Shown here one piece after another: positions 8,955-16,127 of a stretch of 64,000 nucleotides of DNA (position 1 is the first letter of the stretch; every line of letters begins with the position of its first letter). The DNA is taken from contig NZ_QPCG01000002.1 of assembly GCF_003351025.1 (NCBI RefSeq), positions 186,001-250,000 on the forward strand, in the 5' to 3' direction. The position numbers and the translations under genes are program-made. The stretch comes from Mucilaginibacter endophyticus (lineage in GTDB: Bacteria; Bacteroidota; Bacteroidia; Sphingobacteriales; Sphingobacteriaceae). The notes beneath the pieces were generated by a model. It ran no database searches and was not told the DNA's origin. It saw nothing but the letters and a program-made list of their open reading frames with translations.

Positions 8955-11348
8955 CTATTTCTTTTTTGTTGCCGCTTTTTTCTTGGCAGGGGCTTTTGTT
9001 GCGGTTGGCTTGGCAGCTGCAGCAGCTTTACCAAAGCGTCCCTTTTTAGCATCCTTCGGTGTGGCATCGGCGAGGGCCTTGCATTCTTCGTAGGTAAGGG
9101 TTAAAGGATCTTTATCTTTAGGGATCTTAACATTCAGCTTGCCAAATTCAATATAAGGCCCCCAACGGCCGTTCAATACTTTTACATCCGGATCTTCATC
9201 AAAGGCTTTGATCAGCTTTTCGGCATCCTTTTTACGCTTTAGGTTGATGAGTTCAATTGCTTGCTCTTCAGTAACATCATGCGGATCAATCTCTTTAGGC
9301 AACGATACAAACGCACTGTTATGGCTAATATAAGGCCCGAAACGACCAATAGCCACTTTCATTACCTTGCCTTCATATTCACCAACTACCTTTGGTAACT
9401 TGAACAACTCAAGTGCCTCCTCAAGGCTGATGGTTTCGATGCTCTGGCCACTGCGCAAACTTGCATAAAGTGGTTTCTCTTCGGTATCGTCAGTAGCTGT
9501 TTCGCCAATCTGAACAAAAGGCCCGAAACGACCAATACGTACCGAAACTTTCTTGCCGTTTTCCGGGTGATTGCCTAATTCACGCTCACCGGTAGCTTTA
9601 TCAGCCTTTTCAATAGTGCTTTCCACCTCTTTGTGAAAGGGGTTATAAAAATCGTGGAGCATGTCTGTCCACTCTTTGAGTCCCTGAGCTATCTCATCAA
9701 ATTGCTTTTCAACACTGGCTGTAAAGTTGAAATCAACGATATCTTTAAAATATTGTACCAGGAAATCATTTACAACAGCGCCAATATCAGTTGGGAACAA
9801 CTTGCCGCGTTCTGCGCCGGTATTTTCTGTTTTTTCTTCCTTAATGATGCTGCCTGCTTTCAGTGTTAATACCCTGAAGTTACGTTGCTTGCCTTCGCGC
9901 TCTTCCTTAACTACATAGCCACGGTTTTGAATGGTTGAAATAGTAGGAGCGTAGGTTGACGGACGGCCGATACCCAGCTCTTCCAGTTTTTTTACCAGGC
10001 TGGCCTCTGTATAACGGGCTGCAGGGCGCGAAAAACGTTCTGTTGCCGACATTTCCTGCAAAGCCAATCGTTGGCCTTTGGTTAAAGGTGGCAGCATTGT
10101 ATTGTCGCCATCCTGTTGTGTATCATCCTCATCATCGTTTGATTCAAGGTACACTTTCAGGAACCCGTCGAATTTCATTACTTCGCCATTAGCTACAAGG
10201 TCTTCACTACGGGTTGATATACTGATTTTTGCAGTGGTTTTCTCAAACTGTGCTTCGCTCATTTGCGATGCGATGGCGCGCTTCCAGATCAGTTCATATA
10301 AACGTTTTTCTGATGATTCTCCATCAATAGTATGATTATTGAAATACGTAGGCCTGATAGCTTCGTGCGCTTCCTGGGCACTGGCATTTTTAGTTTTATA
10401 CCTTCTTTGCTGATGGTATTTTTCACCGTAAGCAGATACAATTTCGCTCGCGGCGGAGTTCAAAGCAAGTTCCGATAAGTTTACTGAGTCGGTACGCATA
10501 TAAGTGATGTATCCCGATTCGTAAAGTCTCTGAGCAACCTGCATGGTACGTGCAACCGAATAGCCAAGCTTTCGGCTGGCTTCCTGTTGCAACGTCGATG
10601 TTGTAAACGGTGCGGCAGGAGAGCGTTTGGTTGGGCGTGTATCTAACGATTTTACATCAAAATCGGCAGCTATACAATCCTGTAAAAACTTTTCAGCTTC
10701 TTCCTGTTTTGCAAAACGCTCAGGCAACTCAGCTTTGAATGCTTCCTTACCTTTACCAAATATGGCTACTATTTTAAATGCTGCTTCTGATTTAAATCTA
10801 TTAATCTCGCGCTCACGGTCAACAATAAGCCTTACCGCAACTGATTGTACACGGCCTGCGGAAAGTGAAGGTTTTACCTTTTTCCACAAAACAGGGGAAA
10901 GCTCAAAACCTACCAGCCTGTCTAAAACACGACGTGCTTGTTGGGCGTTAACCAGGTTATAATCAATTTTACGTGGTGTATCAATCGCTTTTAAAATAGC
11001 CGGCTTGGTGATCTCATGAAAAACAATACGTTTGGTATGAGTATCTTTCAAATCCAGCGTTTCAAACAAGTGCCAGGAAATGGCCTCACCCTCGCGGTCC
11101 TCGTCCGATGCAAGCCAAACCATTTCGGCTTCTTTAGCTAACTTCTTTAACTCGGTGACTACCTGCTTTTTATCCGCAGGTACTTCATATTTCTGTTTAA
11201 AGTTATTAGCTATGTCAATTGCATCTTCCGACTTAACCAGATCACGGATATGCCCGTAGCTGGACTTTACAGTAAAGTCCTTACCAAGGTAACCCTCAAT
11301 GGTCTTAGCTTTTGCAGGTGATTCAACTATCAGTAAGTTTTTGGCCAT
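8955..11348 (-). CDS. topA: DNA topoisomerase I (type IA)
   Basis: A 797-residue enzyme that relaxes negative supercoils by cutting one strand. The Toprim domain starts with 'LLIVESPAKAKTIEGYLG' and includes 'DEDREGEAISWHL'. The catalytic Tyr is Y283 in 'GYITYMRTDS'. After the core come several repeats of the type 'GRFGPFVQIGE', 'GRFGPYISHN' and 'GRWGPYIEFG' (topo I C-terminal repeats, non-Cys type), and the protein ends in a Lys/Ala-rich tail like a histone tail, typical of Bacteroidota TopA. The start matches the family N-terminus. The 233 nt upstream hold no gene. Confidence 0.97.
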   Translation of the reverse strand: MAKNLLIVESPAKAKTIEGYLGKDFTVKSSYGHIRDLVKSEDAIDIANNFKQKYEVPADKKQVVTELKKLAKEAEMVWLASDEDREGEAISWHLFETLDLKDTHTKRIVFHEITKPAILKAIDTPRKIDYNLVNAQQARRVLDRLVGFELSPVLWKKVKPSLSAGRVQSVAVRLIVDREREINRFKSEAAFKIVAIFGKGKEAFKAELPERFAKQEEAEKFLQDCIAADFDVKSLDTRPTKRSPAAPFTTSTLQQEASRKLGYSVARTMQVAQRLYESGYITYMRTDSVNLSELALNSAASEIVSAYGEKYHQQRRYKTKNASAQEAHEAIRPTYFNNHTIDGESSEKRLYELIWKRAIASQMSEAQFEKTTAKISISTRSEDLVANGEVMKFDGFLKVYLESNDDEDDTQQDGDNTMLPPLTKGQRLALQEMSATERFSRPAARYTEASLVKKLEELGIGRPSTYAPTISTIQNRGYVVKEEREGKQRNFRVLTLKAGSIIKEEKTENTGAERGKLFPTDIGAVVNDFLVQYFKDIVDFNFTASVEKQFDEIAQGLKEWTDMLHDFYNPFHKEVESTIEKADKATGERELGNHPENGKKVSVRIGRFGPFVQIGETATDDTEEKPLYASLRSGQSIETISLEEALELFKLPKVVGEYEGKVMKVAIGRFGPYISHNSAFVSLPKEIDPHDVTEEQAIELINLKRKKDAEKLIKAFDEDPDVKVLNGRWGPYIEFGKLNVKIPKDKDPLTLTYEECKALADATPKDAKKGRFGKAAAAAKPTATKAPAKKKAATKKK

Positions 11349-11490
11349 TTAATCAGTTTTAGTTTTTGCAAATAAAACATAAAGTAAGCGAAACACCAAT
11401 TAGTTTTTAGTAAAAGGTGCAAAAAATGAATGCTTATTGGGCTTTAAGTTGAAGAAATAATGTTAAAATGCCTTTGAAAATAACATTATG

Positions 11491-11535
11491 ATAAAACAAT
11501 TGCTTTTATCTTAATAAATTGATAACAAGCAATTG
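11491..11535 (-). terminator. Probable terminator of mnmA
   Basis: On the minus strand, 47 nt after the mnmA stop codon, CAATTGCTT(G)TTATC pairs with GATAA AAGCAATTG around an AT-rich loop, followed by TTTTAT. It is a long but AT-rich stem with one bulge, so strength is uncertain. Confidence 0.5.
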
Positions 11536-11581
11536 TTCAATTCATATTTCCAACTTAAAATATTAAGGGGAAAAAGGATAT

Positions 11582-12670
11582 TTACATCAGGAAACCACCA
11601 CCAAGCAGGTCATCACCTTCGTAAAATACCGCAGACTGGCCCGGAGCTATGCCGGATACATTATGATGGAAATCAACCTTCATATGTTCGCCCATTTGAA
11701 GAATAGAACTTTGTGTGCCGGCATCTTTGTAGCGTATTTTAGTAATAGCTTCAAGTGGCTCGCTTATAGTTTCGTATTTAATAAGGTTGAGGTTCCTTAC
11801 CCAAGCCTGTTTGCGCTCCAGTTCATCGGCTGTGCCTAAAACAACGGTATTGGTTTCAGGGTCGATACGCATTACAAACATTGGATGACCTAATGCCACG
11901 CCCAAACCTTTCCGCTGACCGATGGTATAAAAAGGATAGCCCTGGTGTTTACCGACAACCGTGCCATTTGAAAGCACAAAATTGCCCGGGCCAACCCTTT
12001 CATCCAAATCTTCAACTTTATGGCGAAGGAACGAGCGGTAATCGTTATCGGGCACAAAACAAATCTCATAGCTTTCGCTTTTACCGGCAAGTTCAATCTG
12101 TCCCATATCAAGCGCCATTTGCCTGATCTCGGGCTTTGAAAAGCTGCCCAAGGGGAATTTAGTACGTGCAAGGTTTTTTTGCGATACTCCCCACAATACG
12201 TATGATTGATCTTTATTAGTGTCTTTACCTTTTGAAATTACGTAACGGCCATTATCCTGCAAACGGATGTTTGCATAGTGCCCTGTGGCTATAAATTCAC
12301 AATCGAGCTTATCGGCACGTTTTAATAGTGCTTCCCATTTAATGTGCGTATTGCATAAAACGCATGGGTTGGGGGTACGGCCCGCCAGATACTCGTCAAC
12401 AAAGTTATCAATTACAAAATCACCAAACTCATTACGTATATCTAATATATAATGCGGAAAGCCATAGCCAACAGCAAGGGCGCGTGCATCATTAATGCTG
12501 TCCAGACTGCAGCAGCCGGTTTCTTTTGAACTACCGCCAGATGAGGCATAGTCCCAGGTTTTCATGGTTAAACCAATTACCTCATAGCCTTGTTCATGCA
12601 GCATCACTGCCGCTACCGAACTATCAACTCCGCCGCTCATTGCCACTAATATCCTACCGTGCTTATTCAT
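11582..12670 (-). CDS. mnmA: tRNA-specific 2-thiouridylase MnmA
   Basis: A 362-residue cytoplasmic enzyme that transfers sulfur to U34 of tRNA(Lys/Glu/Gln). The ATP-binding PP-loop 'SGGVDSS' is at residues 14-20. The two catalytic cysteines are present: C103 in 'PNPCVLCN' and C204 in 'EICFVPD'. The C-terminal beta-barrel is complete ('PGQSAVFYEGDDLLGGG'). The gene stands alone; a TATCTTTG element lies only 7 nt upstream of the start, so its mRNA may have almost no 5' leader. Confidence 0.97.
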   Translation of the reverse strand: MNKHGRILVAMSGGVDSSVAAVMLHEQGYEVIGLTMKTWDYASSGGSSKETGCCSLDSINDARALAVGYGFPHYILDIRNEFGDFVIDNFVDEYLAGRTPNPCVLCNTHIKWEALLKRADKLDCEFIATGHYANIRLQDNGRYVISKGKDTNKDQSYVLWGVSQKNLARTKFPLGSFSKPEIRQMALDMGQIELAGKSESYEICFVPDNDYRSFLRHKVEDLDERVGPGNFVLSNGTVVGKHQGYPFYTIGQRKGLGVALGHPMFVMRIDPETNTVVLGTADELERKQAWVRNLNLIKYETISEPLEAITKIRYKDAGTQSSILQMGEHMKVDFHHNVSGIAPGQSAVFYEGDDLLGGGFLM

Positions 12671-12677
12671 AATTTTG

Positions 12678-12685
12678 CAAAGATA
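12678..12685 (-). promoter_or_regulatory. Possible -7 promoter element of mnmA
   Basis: TATCTTTG fits the Bacteroidota -7 consensus TAnnTTTG. Only 7 nt separate it from the mnmA ATG, which would give a leaderless or nearly leaderless mRNA. I see no good TTG at the -33 position, so this is tentative. Confidence 0.35.
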
Positions 12686-13221
12686 CCTATTTGATTTTTA
12701 TGTTAATATACCCTTAGTCAGTATAGGGTAAAATGTGTGGCAATCGAACCCTTGCTGAGTTAATTAATAGTTAATTATTGTTTATTTTCAGTGCTTTATA
12801 ATTCGTATATAAAGTAAAACTCAAGTGTGATTAAACCCCTTGGCGTAATACATCTTGCCAAGAAAGCTATATGATGTTTATTATTTCCTTAATATAAGTT
12901 AAATGTTTCAACGGCAATAACCTTAACATTGGCTTAATATAGGTGGCGTTTAAACATATAAGGAGTATGAATCTCAATGGCTTAGTGTAACCGGTGTAAA
13001 GATGCATTCGTAAAACCCCAACAAATAAAAACCAATTAAACATTGCATTCAAACCAGCATTTATGCTAAAAATGTTACATAAAAACGGGGTGTAAATGGT
13101 ACACTGAATTCAATATTCAGGCGTTTTTGTTGCTAAAATTTTAAATAATAAATGTCGGTTTAACTATTATAAAAACAGGTGGTATTATTTATTAAAAATA
13201 ATGTAAAAATGATATCGCCTA
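12686..13221. other. AT-rich intergenic stretch without a supported gene
   Basis: Between mnmA and the small ORF at 13274. The longest open frame (12867-13052, minus) has no family resemblance, no upstream signal and a composition like random AT-rich DNA. A weak CTGAAT/ATTCAG hairpin with five T occurs at 13104-13126. Nothing else is convincing. Confidence 0.5.
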
Positions 13222-13251
13222 TTGTAACAGACCTATTACATTATAAATTTG
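13222..13251 (+). promoter_or_regulatory. Bacteroidota-type promoter for the 30-residue membrane protein
   Basis: TTG at 13222-13224 and TAAATTTG at 13244-13251, separated by 19 nt, match the Bacteroidota pattern TTG-N17-23-TAnnTTTG. Transcription would begin about 16 nt before the ATG at 13274. Confidence 0.6.
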
Positions 13252-13273
13252 CTATATCCTAATTAATAAAAAT

Positions 13274-13366
13274 ATGTTAACTCAATTGACTTTAGAACAA
13301 AAATTACAGGGCGTGATTCTGGTGATTATCTGCTTTATTGCTGCAGCCAACTACTTAATAAAGTAA
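13274..13366 (+). CDS. Single-span small membrane protein, 30 aa
   Basis: A 30-codon ORF reading M-L-T-Q-L-T-L-E-Q-K-L-Q-G, then a hydrophobic helix (about residues 14-29, Val/Ile/Leu/Phe/Ala, ending near Asn-Tyr-Leu-Ile-Lys). Polar and charged residues lie N-terminal to the span and a Lys at the end, as expected for a one-helix membrane peptide. It has its own consensus-like promoter and a perfect terminator 31 nt after the stop, which is why I believe it is real although it is below usual gene-finder length. Function unknown. It lies convergent to proA. Confidence 0.65.
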   Translation: MLTQLTLEQKLQGVILVIICFIAAANYLIK

Positions 13367-13394
13367 ACGCAAAACAATAGAGAATAACACGTTT

Positions 13395-13428
13395 AAGGTG
13401 CTTACTATACGTAGTAAGCACCTTTTTT
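13395..13428 (+). terminator. Strong terminator after the small membrane protein
   Basis: A perfect 11-bp stem GGTGCTTACTA / TAGTAAGCACC with a 4-nt loop, then six T. The T-tract is on the plus strand, so it belongs to the 30-residue ORF rather than to proA, which converges from the other side. Confidence 0.9.
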
Positions 13429-13456
13429 ATGCAATAAAGATTTTCAGGATAATAGT

Positions 13457-14704
13457 TTACGGGTTACGGGTTTGTCCGTTGCCTTTAACCAGCCATTTGT
13501 AACTGGTAAGCTCTTCAAGCCCCATAGGGCCGCGAGCGTGAAGTTTCTGGGTGCTTATACCTATTTCGGCACCAAGTCCGAATTGAGCACCATCAGTAAA
13601 TGCTGTCGATACGTTTGCGTACACGGCGGCGGCATCAACATCATTCAAAAATTGAGCGATATTTTCAGCACTTTCGGAGATAATGGCTTCGCTGTGTTTG
13701 GAACTGTTTATGGCTATATATTCCAGCGCTTCGGTAAATGAATCTACCGTTTTGATAGCCATTTTCATTGAAAGAAATTCAGTACCAAAGTGTTCCGGAC
13801 TGGCTTCATGTAGCAAACTGTTCGGGTAACCATTTTGGAGTGCTTCAAAAGCACGCTCGTCTGCAAAGAGTTCTACTTCTTTTTCTTTTAAGATATGTGA
13901 TAAGCGTGGCAGGTCATTTAACCTGGCAGAGTGTATAATTAAACAATCCAGAGCATTGCAAACACTTACGCGACGGGTTTTAGCATTGGCAATAATCTCA
14001 GCACCTTTTTCCAGATCGCCTGATTCATCAAAATAGGTATGTACTATCCCTGCGCCGGTTTCAATAACAGGTACCTTGCTATTATCGCGTACAAAATCAA
14101 TCAGTGACTGACTTCCCCTTGGGATGAGTACATCAATATAACCAATAGCATTCAGCAGGGATGTGGTAGCCTCCCGTTCGGCCGGAAGTAATGTGACGAC
14201 ATTTACATCAACACCATGTTTCTCCAATACTTTATGGATAACCGAAATGATGGCCCTGTTAGAGAAATCGGCATCGCTGCCACCTTTTAGTACGCTGATG
14301 TTACCTGTTTTAAAGCAAAGCGCGAAAACATCAAAAGTTACGTTTGGTCTCGCTTCATATATCACCCCCACAACGCCGAGTGGCACACGTATTTTTGATA
14401 TGGATAAACCATTGGGCATTTCTGTAGCCGAAAGCTGTTTCCCAAGCGGGCTATCTAATTTGGCCACACTTAGCATGTCTCCGGCAATACCCTTAATACG
14501 ATCCGCAGTGAGTTTAAGGCGGTCATATTTCGGATCAGCCGAATCCATGCGGTCAAGGTCTTTTTGGTTCTCGGCCAGGATATATTCGTTTTGGGCAATT
14601 GCTTCAGCAGCTACATCTTCCAAAACCTTGTTGATCAGGGCAGGGGCAAGGGTTGCTTTGCGGCTTGCTTCACGTGCTTTATCAAAATAGCTGTTATAGT
14701 TCAT
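13457..14704 (-). CDS. proA: Gamma-glutamyl phosphate reductase
   Basis: A 415-residue cytoplasmic NADPH-dependent enzyme, second step of proline synthesis (glutamyl-5-phosphate to glutamate semialdehyde). Aldehyde-dehydrogenase fold; catalytic Cys249 in '[12 protein letters not shown]'; '[11 protein letters not shown]' at about 114-124 and '[10 protein letters not shown]' at about 193-202 are ProA signatures. Length is normal. The start is 5 nt after the proB stop, so the two are one operon and their products act in sequence. Confidence 0.97.
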   Translation of the reverse strand: MNYNSYFDKAREASRKATLAPALINKVLEDVAAEAIAQNEYILAENQKDLDRMDSADPKYDRLKLTADRIKGIAGDMLSVAKLDSPLGKQLSATEMPNGLSISKIRVPLGVVGVIYEARPNVTFDVFALCFKTGNISVLKGGSDADFSNRAIISVIHKVLEKHGVDVNVVTLLPAEREATTSLLNAIGYIDVLIPRGSQSLIDFVRDNSKVPVIETGAGIVHTYFDESGDLEKGAEIIANAKTRRVSVCNALDCLIIHSARLNDLPRLSHILKEKEVELFADERAFEALQNGYPNSLLHEASPEHFGTEFLSMKMAIKTVDSFTEALEYIAINSSKHSEAIISESAENIAQFLNDVDAAAVYANVSTAFTDGAQFGLGAEIGISTQKLHARGPMGLEELTSYKWLVKGNGQTRNP

Positions 14705-14709
14705 GTTAT

Positions 14710-15789
14710 TTAGCCTTGTAAGTAAAGATAATCGTAATGCACCAGCGCCTTCTGGTTTTTTTGGCCGATGCGTTCACGGGCCTTGTCGGCACCGTATTCG
14801 GCAATACCTAAGCCAATCAATTTATCAGTATCGTCAATCAGTTTAATAATATCGCCTTTTTTAAAGTCGGTTATCACGCCAACAATACCAACAGGTAATA
14901 AACTGGTTGCCTTGTTTGAGATCAGGGCGGCTTTGGCTCCGGCGTTGATCAATACACTGCCTGTTGCCGATTTTTCGGAATGGGCAATCCATTTCTTTTT
15001 GCCCGATGCCGTTTTATTAGGAATGAAACGGGTATGTGTAACCTGATTCTCCAACACATCGGTTAATATACTGTCCCGTTTACCATTTGCAATATGCACC
15101 GAAATCCCTAACTGGGCTGTTTTTTGTGCCATAGTAGATTTGGTGATCATACCACCACGACCAAATTGCGAACGCCCTGACGATACGAAACTTGAAAAAT
15201 CAAGTTCATTACCGCTTACCTCATCTATCACTGCTGAACCAGCTGCTTTAGGGTCACCGTTATAAATACCATCGACATTGGTAAGGATGATAAGGGCGTT
15301 GGCATTAAGCATAGAAGCTATCAGGCCTGCCAGTTCATCATTGTCTGTAAACATCAGCTCGGTTACCGATACAACGTCATTTTCATTTACAACCGGGATC
15401 ACCTCATATTGTAGCAAGGCCTCAAGGCAGTTTTTCATGTTGAGGTAATGCATCCTGTCCCTGAAATCTTCGCGGGTAACCAAAACTTGCGAACATAGGA
15501 TCTGAAACTGTTCAAATAAATGCGAGTAGGTATTAATGAGTTTTACCTGTCCTATAGAAGCAAGTACCTGACGGGCTGCAACCGCATCCGATTTTTCTGA
15601 TACGGTGATCAAACTACGGCCTGATGCTACGGCACCGGACGAAACCAGAATAACTTCAATCCCTTGCTTTTTTATCGCGGCTATCTGTTCAACCAAATGT
15701 TTTATTCGTGACTGGTCGGGAAGACCATTTTCCTGGGTAATAACATTTGAGCCGATTTTGATAACGATGCGTTGATAATTGAAAGCCAT
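14710..15789 (-). CDS. proB: Glutamate 5-kinase with PUA domain
   Basis: A 359-residue cytoplasmic kinase, first and normally feedback-controlled step of proline synthesis. The amino-acid-kinase domain begins with '[11 protein letters not shown]' and contains '[13 protein letters not shown]', 'VVNENDVVS' and '[10 protein letters not shown]'. The C-terminal region from about residue 275 ('KGDIIKLID') is the PUA domain found in full-length ProB. First gene of the proBA operon; its promoter must lie within the roughly 145 nt between it and the divergent promoter of the sulfur-linked receptor. Confidence 0.97.
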   Translation of the reverse strand: MAFNYQRIVIKIGSNVITQENGLPDQSRIKHLVEQIAAIKKQGIEVILVSSGAVASGRSLITVSEKSDAVAARQVLASIGQVKLINTYSHLFEQFQILCSQVLVTREDFRDRMHYLNMKNCLEALLQYEVIPVVNENDVVSVTELMFTDNDELAGLIASMLNANALIILTNVDGIYNGDPKAAGSAVIDEVSGNELDFSSFVSSGRSQFGRGGMITKSTMAQKTAQLGISVHIANGKRDSILTDVLENQVTHTRFIPNKTASGKKKWIAHSEKSATGSVLINAGAKAALISNKATSLLPVGIVGVITDFKKGDIIKLIDDTDKLIGLGIAEYGADKARERIGQKNQKALVHYDYLYLQG

Positions 15790-15934
15790 TAGCTGAGTAC
15801 AGAGGTTGAGGCTTCAATATTACAAATTTGAGCGTAATTAGGTCTTGTTTATTTTAAAATATCCACTAAAGTGATGGATTTTATAGTGAAATAATGCCAA
15901 ATCATCAAAAACTCAAAAAAATTGAATAATTGCC

Positions 15935-15964
15935 TTGACAGCAAGCTTTTAATTTATATTTTTG
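15935..15964 (+). promoter_or_regulatory. Promoter of the Cys-leader / TonB receptor unit
   Basis: TTG at 15935-15937 and TATTTTTG at 15957-15964 with 19 nt between them, a near-perfect Bacteroidota housekeeping promoter. The start of transcription should fall near 15971, about 13 nt before the leader-peptide ATG. Confidence 0.7.
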
Positions 15965-15983
15965 TCGACTAATTCTATAGACA

Positions 15984-16058
15984 ATGTATCGTTTCAATGC
16001 AATTGCCAATTACTCCATGTTAAAAATGCAGCTCCTAACTGCAGGGTGTTGTTGTTGA
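15984..16058 (+). CDS. Cys-terminated leader peptide, 24 aa
   Basis: A 24-codon ORF starting M-Y-R-F-N-A-I-A-N-Y and ending T-A-G-C-C-C before TGA. Three consecutive TGT Cys codons (16047-16055) are the last sense codons; in-frame ATGs at 16017 and 16026 could also start it. It lies just behind a good promoter and 69 nt before the TonB-receptor gene. The Cys codons and stop (16047-16058) can pair with 16070-16081 with a single mismatch. This is expected for a peptide that senses cysteinyl-tRNA by ribosome stalling. No T-run follows the hairpin, so the outcome may be translational or Rho-dependent rather than intrinsic termination. Confidence 0.65.
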   Translation: MYRFNAIANYSMLKMQLLTAGCCC

Positions 16059-16127
16059 ATTTAACCTCATCAACAATAACACAAAACCCGAAATCACAAT
16101 TTTAATAACCACCACACCAATTACTTC

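Noticed and set aside
12867..13052. 61-codon ORF on the minus strand between mnmA and proA
   Set aside because: No family likeness, no promoter, no ribosome site and AT-rich random composition.
13104..13126. CTGAAT/ATTCAG hairpin followed by T
   Set aside because: Only 6 bp, AT-rich, and no gene ends there.
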